A stretch of 33,612 nucleotides of DNA, taken from Bacteroidales bacterium. GTDB taxonomy: Bacteria; Bacteroidota; Bacteroidia; Bacteroidales; Muribaculaceae. Positions within the stretch are counted from its first letter, which is position 1. Each line of letters opens with the position of its first letter. This document shows positions 9,023 through 17,041 of the stretch, piece by piece. Location: assembly GCA_004552485.1 (NCBI GenBank), contig SFOH01000021.1:1-33612 (forward strand), read 5' to 3'. The position numbers and the translations under genes are program-made. Below the pieces are notes generated by a model, which worked only from the letters and a program-made list of their open reading frames with translations, was not told the DNA's origin and ran no database searches.

Positions 9023-10870
9023 TTATTTAAGAAGACGGTTGTTGAAGTCCTGAAGAACCTCCAGCACGTTGCAGCGGACGTGAACGAAGTCGTTGATGCC
9101 CTGAGCTTTGAGCTCGTCGGTGCAGGCGGGGTTACCGGCAACGACGAATTCGGCGCGGCCGTTCAGGTATTTGTAAGCCTCGGGGGCGAGGGTTGCGTAC
9201 TCGTCGTCGCTCGAGCAGAGGACAACTACGTCGGCGCCTTTCTCGAGAGCGGCGTCTACGCCCTGCTCTACGGTGTCGAAGCCGAGGTTGTCGATGATCT
9301 CATAGCCGGCGCAGCCGAAGAAGTTGGTTGAGAACTGTGCGCGGGCGAGGCGCATGGCGAGGTTGCCGATGGTGAGCATGAACACTTTGGGACGCTTGGC
9401 GGCGGCTTCGGTAGCGAGGCGGAGAGCCTCGAAGTCGGTGGCGGCGCGTTTCATGAGCAGACCGCCGTTGTCCTCCTTGGAGCAGCCGCATCCGCAGGCG
9501 CCCTCTTTCTTGACAATCTTCGAAGCGGCTTTCTCGTTGATGTTGGGGTACTGGTTGGTGCCGAGCAGAATCTCTTTGCGGCGGGCAACGTCGGTGTGGC
9601 GTTTCTCGCAGGAGGCGTTGACGGCAGCCTGAACGGTGCCGGCGTTTACAGCCTTGAAGAAACCGCCTTCGTCAACGGTGGCGAGGAAGAGCTTCCAGGC
9701 TTCTTTGGCGATGGAGACGGTGAGGGTCTCCACGTAGTATGAGCCGCCGGCGGGGTCGATGACCTTGTCCATGTGGCTCTCTTCCTTGAGCAGGAACTGC
9801 TGGTTGCGGGCGATGCGCTCCGAGAACTCGTCGGGAGTCTGATAAGGGGTGTCGAACGGGGTGGTGACGATTGAGTCAACACCGGCGACGGCGGCAGAGA
9901 AGGTCTCTGTCTGTGAGCGCAGCAGGTTGACGTGAGCGTCGTAGATGGTCTGGTTGAATTTCGAGGTCTCGGCGTTCACAACCATCTTGGCTGCGCAGGA
10001 GCATTTGGGTTTGTACTGCTCTACGATCTGGGCCCAGAGCATGCGGGCGGCGCGGAATTTGGCGATCTCCATGAAGAAGTTGGAGGAGACGCACATGTTG
10101 AATTTGATGCGGCAGGCCACCTCTTCGGCGGAGAGGCCGGCATCGGTGAGGAGGGTCATCCAGTCGGCGCCCCAGGCCAGTGCGTAGCCGAGCTCCTGGT
10201 AGATGTAAGCACCGGCATTGCCGAGGGTGACGGAGTCGACGCTCAGGCAGCGCAGTTTTTTGACGGGAGCGACGGTCTCGAGGAGCTTCTTGGCGTTCTC
10301 GACAACAGAGTCGCAGACGTTGCCGGCGCCGTGGCGCAGGGCTTTGCGCAGGGGGTTGAAGTCGATTGAGCCATGGAAGTCGTCGGTGGCGTTGTGGTCC
10401 TGAAGGTATTTCACCAGCACCTCAGCCAGAGCGAGGGCTTTCTTGGGGCAGGTGATGAAGTTGATTTCGACGGCTGAGAGGGTGATGTCTTTCAGCAGCG
10501 TCTCAACGGTTTTGTAATCAGGCTCTTCCACGGAGAAACCCAGCGAGGTCACGCCCTTATTGAGGACATCGAGAGCGATTTTGTTGGCCTCTTCGGGAGT
10601 TGCGGCGATAATGTTCTGGCGGGTGAGCCAGTCATTGTCTGTGCGGGTGCCGCGTACATAGGGGAATTCACCGGGGAGTGAGTTGGTTGTCTTGAGGTCT
10701 TTGATGTCGTCCAGGCGATAGATGGGCTGGACGTTGAAGCCCTCGTTTGTTCGCCAAACCAATTTTTTGTTGAAGTCAGCACCTTTGAGGTCTGTCTCAA
10801 CTTTAGCGCGCCAGGTTTCGTAGCTGACGGGCTCAAATTGGTCGAACAGTTTTTCGTTTTTTTCTGCCAT
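9023..10870 (-). CDS. mutA: Methylmalonyl-CoA mutase small subunit
   Basis: 615 residues from the start at 10870 (MAEKNEKLFDQFEPVSYETW). A longer frame opens at 11026, but that position overlaps the promoter -7 box at 11024-11031, so it is rejected. The barrel domain is related to MutB but shorter in conserved active-site blocks. The C-terminal B12-like fold (about residues 495-615) lacks the DxHxxG cobalt-ligand motif, reading TIGNLAMRLARAQ instead, as expected for the non-catalytic subunit that stabilises the heterodimer. A linker between the domains contains a Cys-Gly-Cys-Gly-Cys motif (Cys459, 461, 463; DNA 9482-9496) of unknown purpose. It is transcribed with mutB from the promoter at 11024-11055, after a roughly 145-nt leader. 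Confidence 0.94.
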   Translation of the reverse strand: MAEKNEKLFDQFEPVSYETWRAKVETDLKGADFNKKLVWRTNEGFNVQPIYRLDDIKDLKTTNSLPGEFPYVRGTRTDNDWLTRQNIIAATPEEANKIALDVLNKGVTSLGFSVEEPDYKTVETLLKDITLSAVEINFITCPKKALALAEVLVKYLQDHNATDDFHGSIDFNPLRKALRHGAGNVCDSVVENAKKLLETVAPVKKLRCLSVDSVTLGNAGAYIYQELGYALAWGADWMTLLTDAGLSAEEVACRIKFNMCVSSNFFMEIAKFRAARMLWAQIVEQYKPKCSCAAKMVVNAETSKFNQTIYDAHVNLLRSQTETFSAAVAGVDSIVTTPFDTPYQTPDEFSERIARNQQFLLKEESHMDKVIDPAGGSYYVETLTVSIAKEAWKLFLATVDEGGFFKAVNAGTVQAAVNASCEKRHTDVARRKEILLGTNQYPNINEKAASKIVKKEGACGCGCSKEDNGGLLMKRAATDFEALRLATEAAAKRPKVFMLTIGNLAMRLARAQFSTNFFGCAGYEIIDNLGFDTVEQGVDAALEKGADVVVLCSSDDEYATLAPEAYKYLNGRAEFVVAGNPACTDELKAQGINDFVHVRCNVLEVLQDFNNRLLK

Positions 10871-10967
10871 AACTGGTCGGGTGGTAAGGTTAATTATGTT
10901 TATGAAAAAAAATAGATTTGAGACTAATTGTTGTGCCGGCTGAGCGGCTTTAATGATTGGTTGAGGG

Positions 10968-11010
10968 GCGCACGGCCGGGCTTTTACGGGGCGCGGTAGT
11001 GCCGGTGCGC
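10968..11010 (-). promoter_or_regulatory. Hairpin near the 5' end of the mutA leader RNA
   Basis: On the minus strand 11001-11010 pairs with 10968-10976 as a stem of about 9 bp with one bulge, enclosing about 24 nt. It starts only a few bases after the predicted transcription start (about 11017). It does not show a recognisable cobalamin riboswitch B12 box. It could protect the 5' end or be regulatory; the role is unknown. Confidence 0.35.
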
Positions 11011-11023
11011 AAAAAATTCCACA

Positions 11024-11055
11024 CAAAGGTACAAAAAGTGCGGGTTATGACCAAA
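11024..11055 (-). promoter_or_regulatory. Bacteroidetes-type promoter for mutA-mutB
   Basis: Minus-strand -33 box TTTG (11052-11055), 20-bp spacer, -7 box TACCTTTG (11024-11031). Full consensus. It is divergent from the YigZ promoter, whose -7 box lies 20 bp further right. Confidence 0.72.
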
Positions 11056-11074
11056 TAATAAGCTGAAAAAGTGT

Positions 11075-11082
11075 TACCTTTG
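11075..11082 (+). promoter_or_regulatory. Probable -7 box for the YigZ/IMPACT gene
   Basis: TACCTTTG on the plus strand, 28 bp before the preferred start codon at 11110. No good TTTG box is found 20 bp upstream, so this is a weaker call than the divergent mutA promoter. Confidence 0.45.
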
Positions 11083-11109
11083 CAAGCAGAAATTCAGCAC
11101 TCAACACCT

Positions 11110-11703
11110 ATGTCCGATATTTTCAAGACCATCACAGGCCCGTCAGAGGCAAAATACACTGAAAAAATGAGCAAATTTCTTGCCTTTGCCTTTCCGGTGA
11201 AGAGCGCGGCGGAGGCGCGTGAGCGCATTGCAGCCGTGGCCAACAAGTACCATGATGCGCGCCACGTGTGCTGGGCCTACATGATCGGGCCGGACCGCAC
11301 GGAGAGCCTGTCGACGGACAACGGCGAGCCGTCGGGAACGGCCGGAAAGCCTATTCTCGGGCAGATTAACTCGTTCGGAGTCACGGATATAGTGATTGCT
11401 GTGGTGCGCTATTTCGGCGGCATCAAACTGGGCACGAGCGGACTGATTGCCGCCTATCGCGAGGCCGCGCGCGAAGCCCTCGAAGCGGCCGAGATTGTGG
11501 AGTGCCATGTGCCCGAGAGCATCTCGTTCACATTCCCGTACATGAGCATGAATGATGTGATGAAGCTGGTGAAGCAGCCGGGCGTCACGGTGCTGGAACA
11601 GACGTTCGACAACACGTGCGCGATGACCGTAAGTGTGCGCCGCGACAATGCGGCCGAACTACGCGGTCGGCTGACAGCCATAGACGGCGTGACGCTGCAC
11701 TGA
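11110..11703 (+). CDS. YigZ/IMPACT (UPF0029) family protein
   Basis: 197 residues, normal for bacterial YigZ. The N-terminal IMPACT domain carries the family signature VIAVVRYFGGIKLGTSGLI (about 97-115), preceded by the STDNGEPSGTAGKP block. A shorter C-terminal ferredoxin-like domain (about 135-197) resembles DUF1949. The biochemical function in bacteria is unknown; eukaryotic IMPACT regulates the GCN2 kinase. The frame is open from a GTG at 11071, but that lies on the promoter, so ATG 11110 is chosen. It is the only plus-strand gene in the first 29 kb, divergent from mutA and convergent with the universal-stress gene, whose stop codon is five bases away. Confidence 0.9.
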   Translation: MSDIFKTITGPSEAKYTEKMSKFLAFAFPVKSAAEARERIAAVANKYHDARHVCWAYMIGPDRTESLSTDNGEPSGTAGKPILGQINSFGVTDIVIAVVRYFGGIKLGTSGLIAAYREAAREALEAAEIVECHVPESISFTFPYMSMNDVMKLVKQPGVTVLEQTFDNTCAMTVSVRRDNAAELRGRLTAIDGVTLH

Positions 11704-11708
11704 GCGCG

Positions 11709-12842
11709 TCAGACGCGGATGACGAGCATGGGGATGTCCGTGCCGAGGATGAGCTGCTGCGAGAGACCGTGGTTGAGCAGGCGTCCGAGGATGCTGCGGT
11801 GGTGACGGTGGGGAATGACGATGAGGTCTACATTGTTGTCCGTCAACACCTTGCGCAGTGCGTCGAGGCCGCGGTCGACGGTGACGTTCATTGTCGAGAA
11901 CGTGAAGCGCGGATAATTCTTTGAGCAATAAGAAACAAGGCGCTCGACCTCGGCCGGAGCCGGCGTGTTCATGCGGTCGAGGATGCGGCGGCGTCCGTCG
12001 ACCTGCGCCATGATGACTTCCGCATCCGAGCGGTTGAAGATGCGCGCCACGGTGTCGAGGGCAAGGATGTCGCCCTGGTCGAAATTACTGAGGAACAGCA
12101 CTTTGTGCGGCGAGGCTTTCTCCGACGGGTGGAAGGTCTCGGGGATGGTGAGCACGGTGCAGCGGCAGCGGTTGATGACTTCGGCGCTGACCGAGCCGAT
12201 CATCTCGGCGGCCTTGCGCTCGGTGCCGCGCGTGCCCATGATGATCATATAGGGCGTGTTGAGCTTGGCATACTCGTCGATGGCATCTTCAGCGACGCCC
12301 TCCGCAATGGTTGTGGTGAATTTGACGGGCGGGATGGTTCCGTTCTTGATGAGCTCGCGAATCTGGCGGGTGAAGTGGCGCATCTGAGCGTGGGCGCTCT
12401 GCTCCACCTTTCGGCGTGCGTCGGCTTCGGCGCTGATATCAAAGGTCAGGGCATCGGTGAGCTGCATGTTGCTTCCGAGGTAGGGGTCAATGTAGCTGTT
12501 GAGCAGCACAATCTCGCCTTTGTGGGCCTGGGCGATGCGGAAAGCGGCGCAAGCAGCCTGGAGAGAGTAGTCGGAGAAGTCGACGGGCACCAGAAAAGAG
12601 CGGTCGGTCTGTCGGTGTTCTTCGTCGTAGGAGCGGAAAATGTCCTGATTTTCAATGATGCGGAGAGCCAGAGGCAGGTCTGTCTCGGGGATGCGCACGC
12701 GCATGCCTGAGGACACGGTGGGATGTTCCAGGTTTACGTTCTGGAGAGTGACGGGGATGCCCTCGGCCTCCAGCTGGTTTTTGAGCTCAATCGCTCTGTC
12801 GCCGGTGTGTATTGCAACGGTAATAAGCCTTGACTCAGCCAT
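11709..12842 (-). CDS. Tandem universal stress protein with an N-terminal DUF2007-like domain
   Basis: 377 residues. The first about 75 residues (ITVAIHTGDRAIELKNQLEA and on) look like the small DUF2007/ferredoxin-like 'signal transducing' domain. Two Usp domains follow (about 82-225 and 230-377). The first Usp has an intact ATP-binding pattern, MGTRG followed by nine residues and GS. In the second, the equivalent stretch reads IPHRHHRSILGRLL and lacks the glycines, suggesting one nucleotide-binding and one degenerate half. Usp proteins are cytoplasmic and respond to starvation or stress, but the specific role is unknown. The stop codon is 5 bp from that of YigZ on the opposite strand, leaving no room for a separate terminator. 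Confidence 0.85.
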   Translation of the reverse strand: MAESRLITVAIHTGDRAIELKNQLEAEGIPVTLQNVNLEHPTVSSGMRVRIPETDLPLALRIIENQDIFRSYDEEHRQTDRSFLVPVDFSDYSLQAACAAFRIAQAHKGEIVLLNSYIDPYLGSNMQLTDALTFDISAEADARRKVEQSAHAQMRHFTRQIRELIKNGTIPPVKFTTTIAEGVAEDAIDEYAKLNTPYMIIMGTRGTERKAAEMIGSVSAEVINRCRCTVLTIPETFHPSEKASPHKVLFLSNFDQGDILALDTVARIFNRSDAEVIMAQVDGRRRILDRMNTPAPAEVERLVSYCSKNYPRFTFSTMNVTVDRGLDALRKVLTDNNVDLIVIPHRHHRSILGRLLNHGLSQQLILGTDIPMLVIRV

Positions 12843-12922
12843 AGTAGTTCGATGTGTTGGTGGCGAACGGAGACGGAATCCGTACGGTTGGGTTGGGGTG
12901 GGGAAGTATATATGCAGAAACC

Positions 12923-12966
12923 CTTCAGGAGCGTTCCGTACGCGCTGATGCGGAGAGCTCCTGAAG
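12923..12966 (-). terminator. Inverted repeat between the HTH gene and the usp gene
   Basis: A perfect 10-bp repeat CTTCAGGAGC / GCTCCTGAAG (12923-12932 with 12957-12966), with four further pairs inside, lies 57 bp beyond the stop of the small HTH gene and about 80 bp before usp. It probably ends the HTH transcript. No clear U tract follows, so an operator or leader structure for usp is also possible. Confidence 0.5.
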
Positions 12967-13023
12967 AGGTGTTGCTATCGGGGCTACGTGCGCTTTCGCG
13001 CTGTCATGGAGGGTGTTGCGGAC

Positions 13024-13287
13024 TTAGGCGTCCTTACCTTCCTGCTCCTTGAGGATTTCCACAGCCATATCATAGATGGTGGGGTCATCAAGAACAACGA
13101 TACCGCCGTTGGGGCCCGGCTCAATGTGCACGCCCTGGTTTTTGCCAAAGTCGTAGTTGCTGCCGCCGAAGTAATTGCGGACGGTCTGAACGGTGACGTT
13201 GAGCTTGTCAGCAATGCGGTGCATTGAACCATCGGGGAGGCTGTCTTTAAGTTGGCGTAACTCGTTGAAAGTGATTGTCTTTGTCAT
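13024..13287 (-). CDS. Small helix-turn-helix DNA-binding protein of unknown role
   Basis: 87 residues from ATG 13287 (MTKTITFNELRQLKDSLPDG). Residues about 20-40 (MHRIADKLNVTVQTVRNYFGG) read as a helix-turn-helix. A glycine-rich middle (GVHIEPGPNGGIVVLDD) and a short acidic helix follow. I recall close relatives of this length as conserved hypothetical 'DNA-binding protein' genes in Bacteroidales, but no established function. The frame extends upstream to 13341, but that extension looks unlike coding sequence and the conserved part begins at MTKTITF. It stands alone, with a hairpin on each side (12923-12966 and 13381-13411). Whether it is a transcription factor or nucleoid protein cannot be told. 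Confidence 0.8.
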   Translation of the reverse strand: MTKTITFNELRQLKDSLPDGSMHRIADKLNVTVQTVRNYFGGSNYDFGKNQGVHIEPGPNGGIVVLDDPTIYDMAVEILKEQEGKDA

Positions 13288-13380
13288 GGTGATATGGGTT
13301 AATGAGTTTAACTTTTTCTGAATAGAGGAGTTTTGCGACAATAAAGTTAGTGTCTATTTTTCAATTGTGCAAGCATTTTC

Positions 13381-13411
13381 CGCTTTTTTTTACAATTCGG
13401 GCGAAAAAGCG
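13381..13411 (-). terminator. Hairpin after batE, end of the Bat operon
   Basis: CGCTTTTT (13381-13388) pairs with AAAAAGCG (13404-13411) around a 15-nt loop, 36 bp beyond the batE stop codon. The A/T-run stem can act as a terminator for the leftward operon. Confidence 0.45.
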
Positions 13412-13447
13412 TCATCCGCAGGCCCCGTTATCGCGGTCCGGGAGACG

Positions 13448-14221
13448 TCAGATGCGCTCGGCGTCGGCCGCGGGCATCCATGCGCGCGAGTTGTTGTTGA
13501 TTTTCACCTCGTACCACAGGGGCACTTTGGCGTCCTTGGCAGTGGTGAGCGAGTCGACAATCTCCACGCGCGAACCGGCAGGGAGGGGCACCGTTTTGCC
13601 GGAGGCGTCGGACGAGGGCTCGGAGCGAAGGTTAGTGACGGGCGAAGTGACGACGGCGTAGGAGTTGTCGTCGACGGCGTTGGCGGTCTGCCAGGCCACG
13701 GCCAGCACGTAGAAGAACAGGGCGAGCAGGATGATAGCGCTGAAGAAGCCTATCTTGCGCACGAGCACGCGGTCGGTGAACAGGTAGACGGCGACGGCGC
13801 CGCACACGAGCACGAAGAAGAAGAAGGCAGTCCAGGCCCATGCGTCGGCGGTGAGGGCCGACTTCACACCCTGGTGCATCTTTCCAAGGAAGGTGGTGTC
13901 GTCCTCGGGGAGGCCTTTGATGCGGTCGCGAACGAACTCGAGGTTGGCGAGGGCGTCGTCGTTGGCGGCATTGAGTTTGAGTGCGCGCTCGTAGAAGAGC
14001 ACGGCCTGACCGGTGTTGCCGAGGCGGTAGTAGGTGTTGGCCAGATTGTAGTAGAGCTCTGAAGAGGAACCCTGCGTCTCCAGCGCTTTTCGGTAGCCGT
14101 TCAGGGCGGCGGAATAGTCGCGGCGGGCATAGGCTGAGTCGGCCTCCTGGACCGGTGATGCTGCCATGGCGGCAACGGCGTATGTGAGGATTGCCAGGGC
14201 AATCATGAGTATCTTTTTCAT
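13448..14221 (-). CDS. batE: BatE: TPR and SH3-like membrane protein
   Basis: 257 residues. A signal peptide (about 1-21) is followed by TPR repeats (about 24-100; SAYARRDYSAALNGYRKAL, ELYYNLANTYYRLGNTGQAV). Two membrane spans are at about 129-148 and 157-178, and an SH3-like domain closes the protein (about 186-257, with NLRSEP and SRVEIVD). This is the known BatE layout. Bat genes were linked to oxygen tolerance in Bacteroides and form a membrane complex with the von Willebrand proteins BatA and BatB; the biochemical activity is not established. It is last in the operon, 25 bp after batD. Confidence 0.88.
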   Translation of the reverse strand: MKKILMIALAILTYAVAAMAASPVQEADSAYARRDYSAALNGYRKALETQGSSSELYYNLANTYYRLGNTGQAVLFYERALKLNAANDDALANLEFVRDRIKGLPEDDTTFLGKMHQGVKSALTADAWAWTAFFFFVLVCGAVAVYLFTDRVLVRKIGFFSAIILLALFFYVLAVAWQTANAVDDNSYAVVTSPVTNLRSEPSSDASGKTVPLPAGSRVEIVDSLTTAKDAKVPLWYEVKINNNSRAWMPAADAERI

Positions 14222-14246
14222 AAGAAGAAGCTTGGCGTTTTTATGT

Positions 14247-16121
14247 TTACTTCAGAGAGGAGTCGGACTTGGGAGCCTTTGCGGGGCGGAACGAGTCGAT
14301 TTCGTTGATGGCGGCGGCGGCGCGCTCGTAGAGTTCGGAGGCGCTGGCATTTCCGCCGTCGGGGGTGAAACGGGCCATCTCGCAGTCGTCGAGGACGCCA
14401 ATGGTGCGGGTGACGAGCTCGGGGCTTATGCCGGCGGCGGTCATCTTCTCGCTGATGTTGTCGCGGGTGAGGGCCGATGCGGGGATGGCAAGTTTGTCGG
14501 AGAGGTAGCCCCAGATGGCTGAGGCGAGGGCGTCGTGGAACTTCTCGGTGTTGTGGGCATGGAGGAAGTTGCGGGCAGCCTTGAGGCGGCGCGAAGCAAC
14601 GTTGTTGGCGCGTGCCGAGCGGCGTCCGACGATGTCGGCCGAGAGCTTGACGTGGCGGCGGTAGACGATGATGGCCGTTATCAGCGCTGCGATGATGAGG
14701 ATGTAGAGCAGCACGTAGACGAAGCTGTTGAAGAAGCGCGGATGCTCGCGGCTCAGTGCGCCTTCGTCAGTGGGGTTGATGTAGCGGATGTCGTCCATGG
14801 TCTTCTTCTCCTTCGAGCCCTTGTCGGAGGCGGGGGCTGCCGAGCCGCGTACGATGTCGGTAGTGAGCGGCGGAATCTCCAGCGTCACGTACTTGCCGGT
14901 CTGCGGGTTGAAGTAGACGAACGGAGTGGCGTCCATGTGGAATTTGCCGACAACTTGGGGCACGAAGGTGTAGGTGGCCGTGAAGGTTCCGGTGAGGTCG
15001 CTGCCGTTGAACTTGGTGTCGGTGGTGGTTTCGGGGTCGTACTCGTCGACATTGTTGCCGAAGTCGAGGTCCGGGGCGGTGAGATACTTCACGTTGCCGG
15101 TACCGGAAATCTTGAGGGTGTAGGTGGCTGCCTCGTTGGTGCGTACGACAGTCGGGTCAAGGGCTGTGCTGATGTTGAACGAGGTGCCCACGGCGCCGTT
15201 GAACCCGGCGGGACGGGGCTCGGGCAGCGGCGAGACGTTCACGCTCACCGAGTTGGAGTTGGTGGTGAAGCTGCGCGAGACAGGGCGCTGTGTGGCGAAG
15301 AAGCCGTTGGAGACGACCTCGTATGTGACGAGGGTGACGTCGTATGTGCCGGAGTTGATGGTGAGCTTGCCGGCTTTCTGGGGATAGAGCAGACACTGCT
15401 TGACGAGGACGGTATAGTATGTGCCGCCGCGGAAGTTGGTCTGATGGGGTTTCTCGTTGATGGGCAGTTCTTCGCTGAGGAAGCCGTCGAAGCTGGGGAC
15501 GGTGGTGGCGCGGAAGCTGGAGATGTCGTGCTTGGTGTAGACGCGGATGCTGGCGATGACGGCCTCGTTCTCGTAGACGTGGTCTTTGGAGAGCGTCACC
15601 GTCACGGCTATGTCGTTGGAGGAGATGTCGCCGCCGGCCACACGGCGGTCTTCGCCGAAGTTGTCGAAGTCGTCCTCATCGGGCGCGGGCATCGGCGTCG
15701 GTGCGGGAGCCGAATGACGGTGGCCGCTGCCTGCCGCAACGATGGTGATTGTCGCCGGGCGCGTAGAGAGCGAGCGGTTGCCGTCGCGGATGGTGAGCGC
15801 GGGAACGGTCACTTTGCCGGGCTTTCCGGCCTGGTAGGTGAAGGTGAAGTCACGCTGCACCATCGACTCCGTGCGGCCGTTCACGTAGGAATAGCTCTCC
15901 ATGGTGGAGACGCCGGGGCCGAAGACCAGCGTGCATCCGTTGAGGTGGGGCGCATTGCCGCGCGAGAGAGTGGCGTTGGCGTTGGTGATGCGGAATGTGA
16001 TGGTGAATTTCTCGCCCTCGACGGCTGTAGACGGCGCGCGTAGGGTGAATGACTGGGCACGGCCGAGCAGGGCGGTGAACAACACCGCCATCACGGCCAT
16101 GGTCATTTTCAGTTTAGACAT
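14247..16121 (-). CDS. batD: BatD: large periplasmic/membrane Bat protein
   Basis: 624 residues. A signal peptide ends near LLGRAQ (about 23). Long beta-rich Ig-like regions follow, each containing motifs of the kind FTITFRITNANATLSRG and VTVPALTIRDG. One membrane span lies at about 465-490 (VYVLLYILIIAALITAIIVY), then a cytoplasmic helical tail of about 130 residues with a conserved ALASAIWGYLSDKLAIPAS stretch. This matches the BatD family in length and order. It is presumed to act as the periplasmic partner of the BatA/BatB von Willebrand domains. It lies 111 bp after batC, the largest gap in the operon, but no promoter box was recognised there. Confidence 0.9.
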   Translation of the reverse strand: MSKLKMTMAVMAVLFTALLGRAQSFTLRAPSTAVEGEKFTITFRITNANATLSRGNAPHLNGCTLVFGPGVSTMESYSYVNGRTESMVQRDFTFTYQAGKPGKVTVPALTIRDGNRSLSTRPATITIVAAGSGHRHSAPAPTPMPAPDEDDFDNFGEDRRVAGGDISSNDIAVTVTLSKDHVYENEAVIASIRVYTKHDISSFRATTVPSFDGFLSEELPINEKPHQTNFRGGTYYTVLVKQCLLYPQKAGKLTINSGTYDVTLVTYEVVSNGFFATQRPVSRSFTTNSNSVSVNVSPLPEPRPAGFNGAVGTSFNISTALDPTVVRTNEAATYTLKISGTGNVKYLTAPDLDFGNNVDEYDPETTTDTKFNGSDLTGTFTATYTFVPQVVGKFHMDATPFVYFNPQTGKYVTLEIPPLTTDIVRGSAAPASDKGSKEKKTMDDIRYINPTDEGALSREHPRFFNSFVYVLLYILIIAALITAIIVYRRHVKLSADIVGRRSARANNVASRRLKAARNFLHAHNTEKFHDALASAIWGYLSDKLAIPASALTRDNISEKMTAAGISPELVTRTIGVLDDCEMARFTPDGGNASASELYERAAAAINEIDSFRPAKAPKSDSSLK

Positions 16122-16232
16122 CTGGATAAGTTAAGTATTTAGGGTCAGAGTCCGAGGCTGTCAGCGGGGAGAGAGGGTGGGGAGTCGGACTGTTGTTGTC
16201 AGTTGTTGTGAGTTGCAGCTAATGAAGAGGCG

Positions 16233-16985
16233 TTACCAGGGCTTGTCGGTCGATGTGTTGCGGGCATTGACGGGCTGCATGTTGCGGCGGGTCTCATTCT
16301 CCTTGTTCTGCATCGACTGGAGAATCTGCTTGTTGTTCTGGGGCTTGGGCTGAGGCTGCGGCTGCTTCTTCTGCTGCTGTTGCTGTTGTTGCTGCTGCTG
16401 AGGTTTGGGCTTCTGCTGGTTCTTGTTGGAATCCTCCGGGGGAAGCTTGAGCTGGGTGATGCGCAGGTTCTGCAAGGCCATCACATTGTTGGGACGGCGG
16501 CGCAGGATTTCCTTGTAGCGCTCGATGGCCATCTTGTAGTAAGTGGTCGACTCCTGTGTCATCTGGCTCTTGCCTTCGCCCTGCTCTTTCTGAGCGGCGG
16601 CTTTGAGGGCGTCGCCGATGTAGTTGGCATCGTTGCCGAGATTGTAGAGGGCACGCTCGCTGATGCCGGCGTCGTTGGCCGATTTGGCCAGGTTGTCGAG
16701 GGCTTCGCGTGCCTTTTTCATGGCCACGGTGTCGCCGTTGTCAAGGAAGAGCTGGGCCATCGCCTTGTCGTACTGCGCGGCCTCCGACGAGGAGTTGGCT
16801 GCGAGGGCGCGGTCGTAGTCGGAGACGGCCTCGGCATATTGCTTGGCCTCGAAGTTCTTGTTGCCGCTGCGGATTGCGTTGCGCTCCTCCTTGTTGCTCT
16901 GGTCTTTCTGCGAGCAGGAGGGGAGGGCGATGCCGGCGGCGAGTGCAATGGCCAGTGTTATTATATATGTATGCCTTACTTTCAT
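16233..16985 (-). CDS. batC: BatC: TPR lipoprotein with polyglutamine tail
   Basis: 250 residues. It begins with a lipoprotein signal whose lipobox is LPSC (Cys24). TPR-type helices follow (about 35-175; FEAKQYAEAVSDYDRALA, ERYKEILRRRPNNVMALQNL). The C-terminal about 70 residues are low complexity: a run of ten Gln (DNA 16371-16400, mixed CAG and CAA), then alternating Gln/Pro/Lys, and a polar tail. A Q/K/P-rich tail is common in BatC, but its length varies. It sits between batB (56 bp) and batD. It is predicted to be lipid-anchored in the periplasm as a scaffold for the Bat complex. That role is inferred from TPR content. Confidence 0.88.
   Translation of the reverse strand: MKVRHTYIITLAIALAAGIALPSCSQKDQSNKEERNAIRSGNKNFEAKQYAEAVSDYDRALAANSSSEAAQYDKAMAQLFLDNGDTVAMKKAREALDNLAKSANDAGISERALYNLGNDANYIGDALKAAAQKEQGEGKSQMTQESTTYYKMAIERYKEILRRRPNNVMALQNLRITQLKLPPEDSNKNQQKPKPQQQQQQQQQQKKQPQPQPKPQNNKQILQSMQNKENETRRNMQPVNARNTSTDKPW
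16371..16400 (-). repeat. CAG/CAA polyglutamine repeat inside batC
   Basis: Ten consecutive Gln codons, with three CAA interrupting seven CAG. The interruptions should reduce slippage, but any change in length by whole codons would keep the frame. Confidence 0.9.
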
Positions 16986-17041
16986 AAGTCAGTTGTTGTG
17001 TTGCTTTCTGTGGTTGGGGGCAAAGGAGAGGTGGTGGGGAC

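Noticed and set aside
10871..11020. Cobalamin riboswitch upstream of mutA
   Set aside because: No B12-box consensus was recognised in the leader. A covariance search could still find a divergent one.
10871..11026. 52-residue N-terminal extension of mutA, and similar extensions of wza (to 5083), the HTH gene (to 13341), glutamine synthetase (to 28514) and YigZ (to 11071)
   Set aside because: For mutA, wza, YigZ and glutamine synthetase the extra start overlaps or precedes the promoter boxes; for the HTH gene the extension lacks coding character. The downstream ATG matches the family N-terminus in each.
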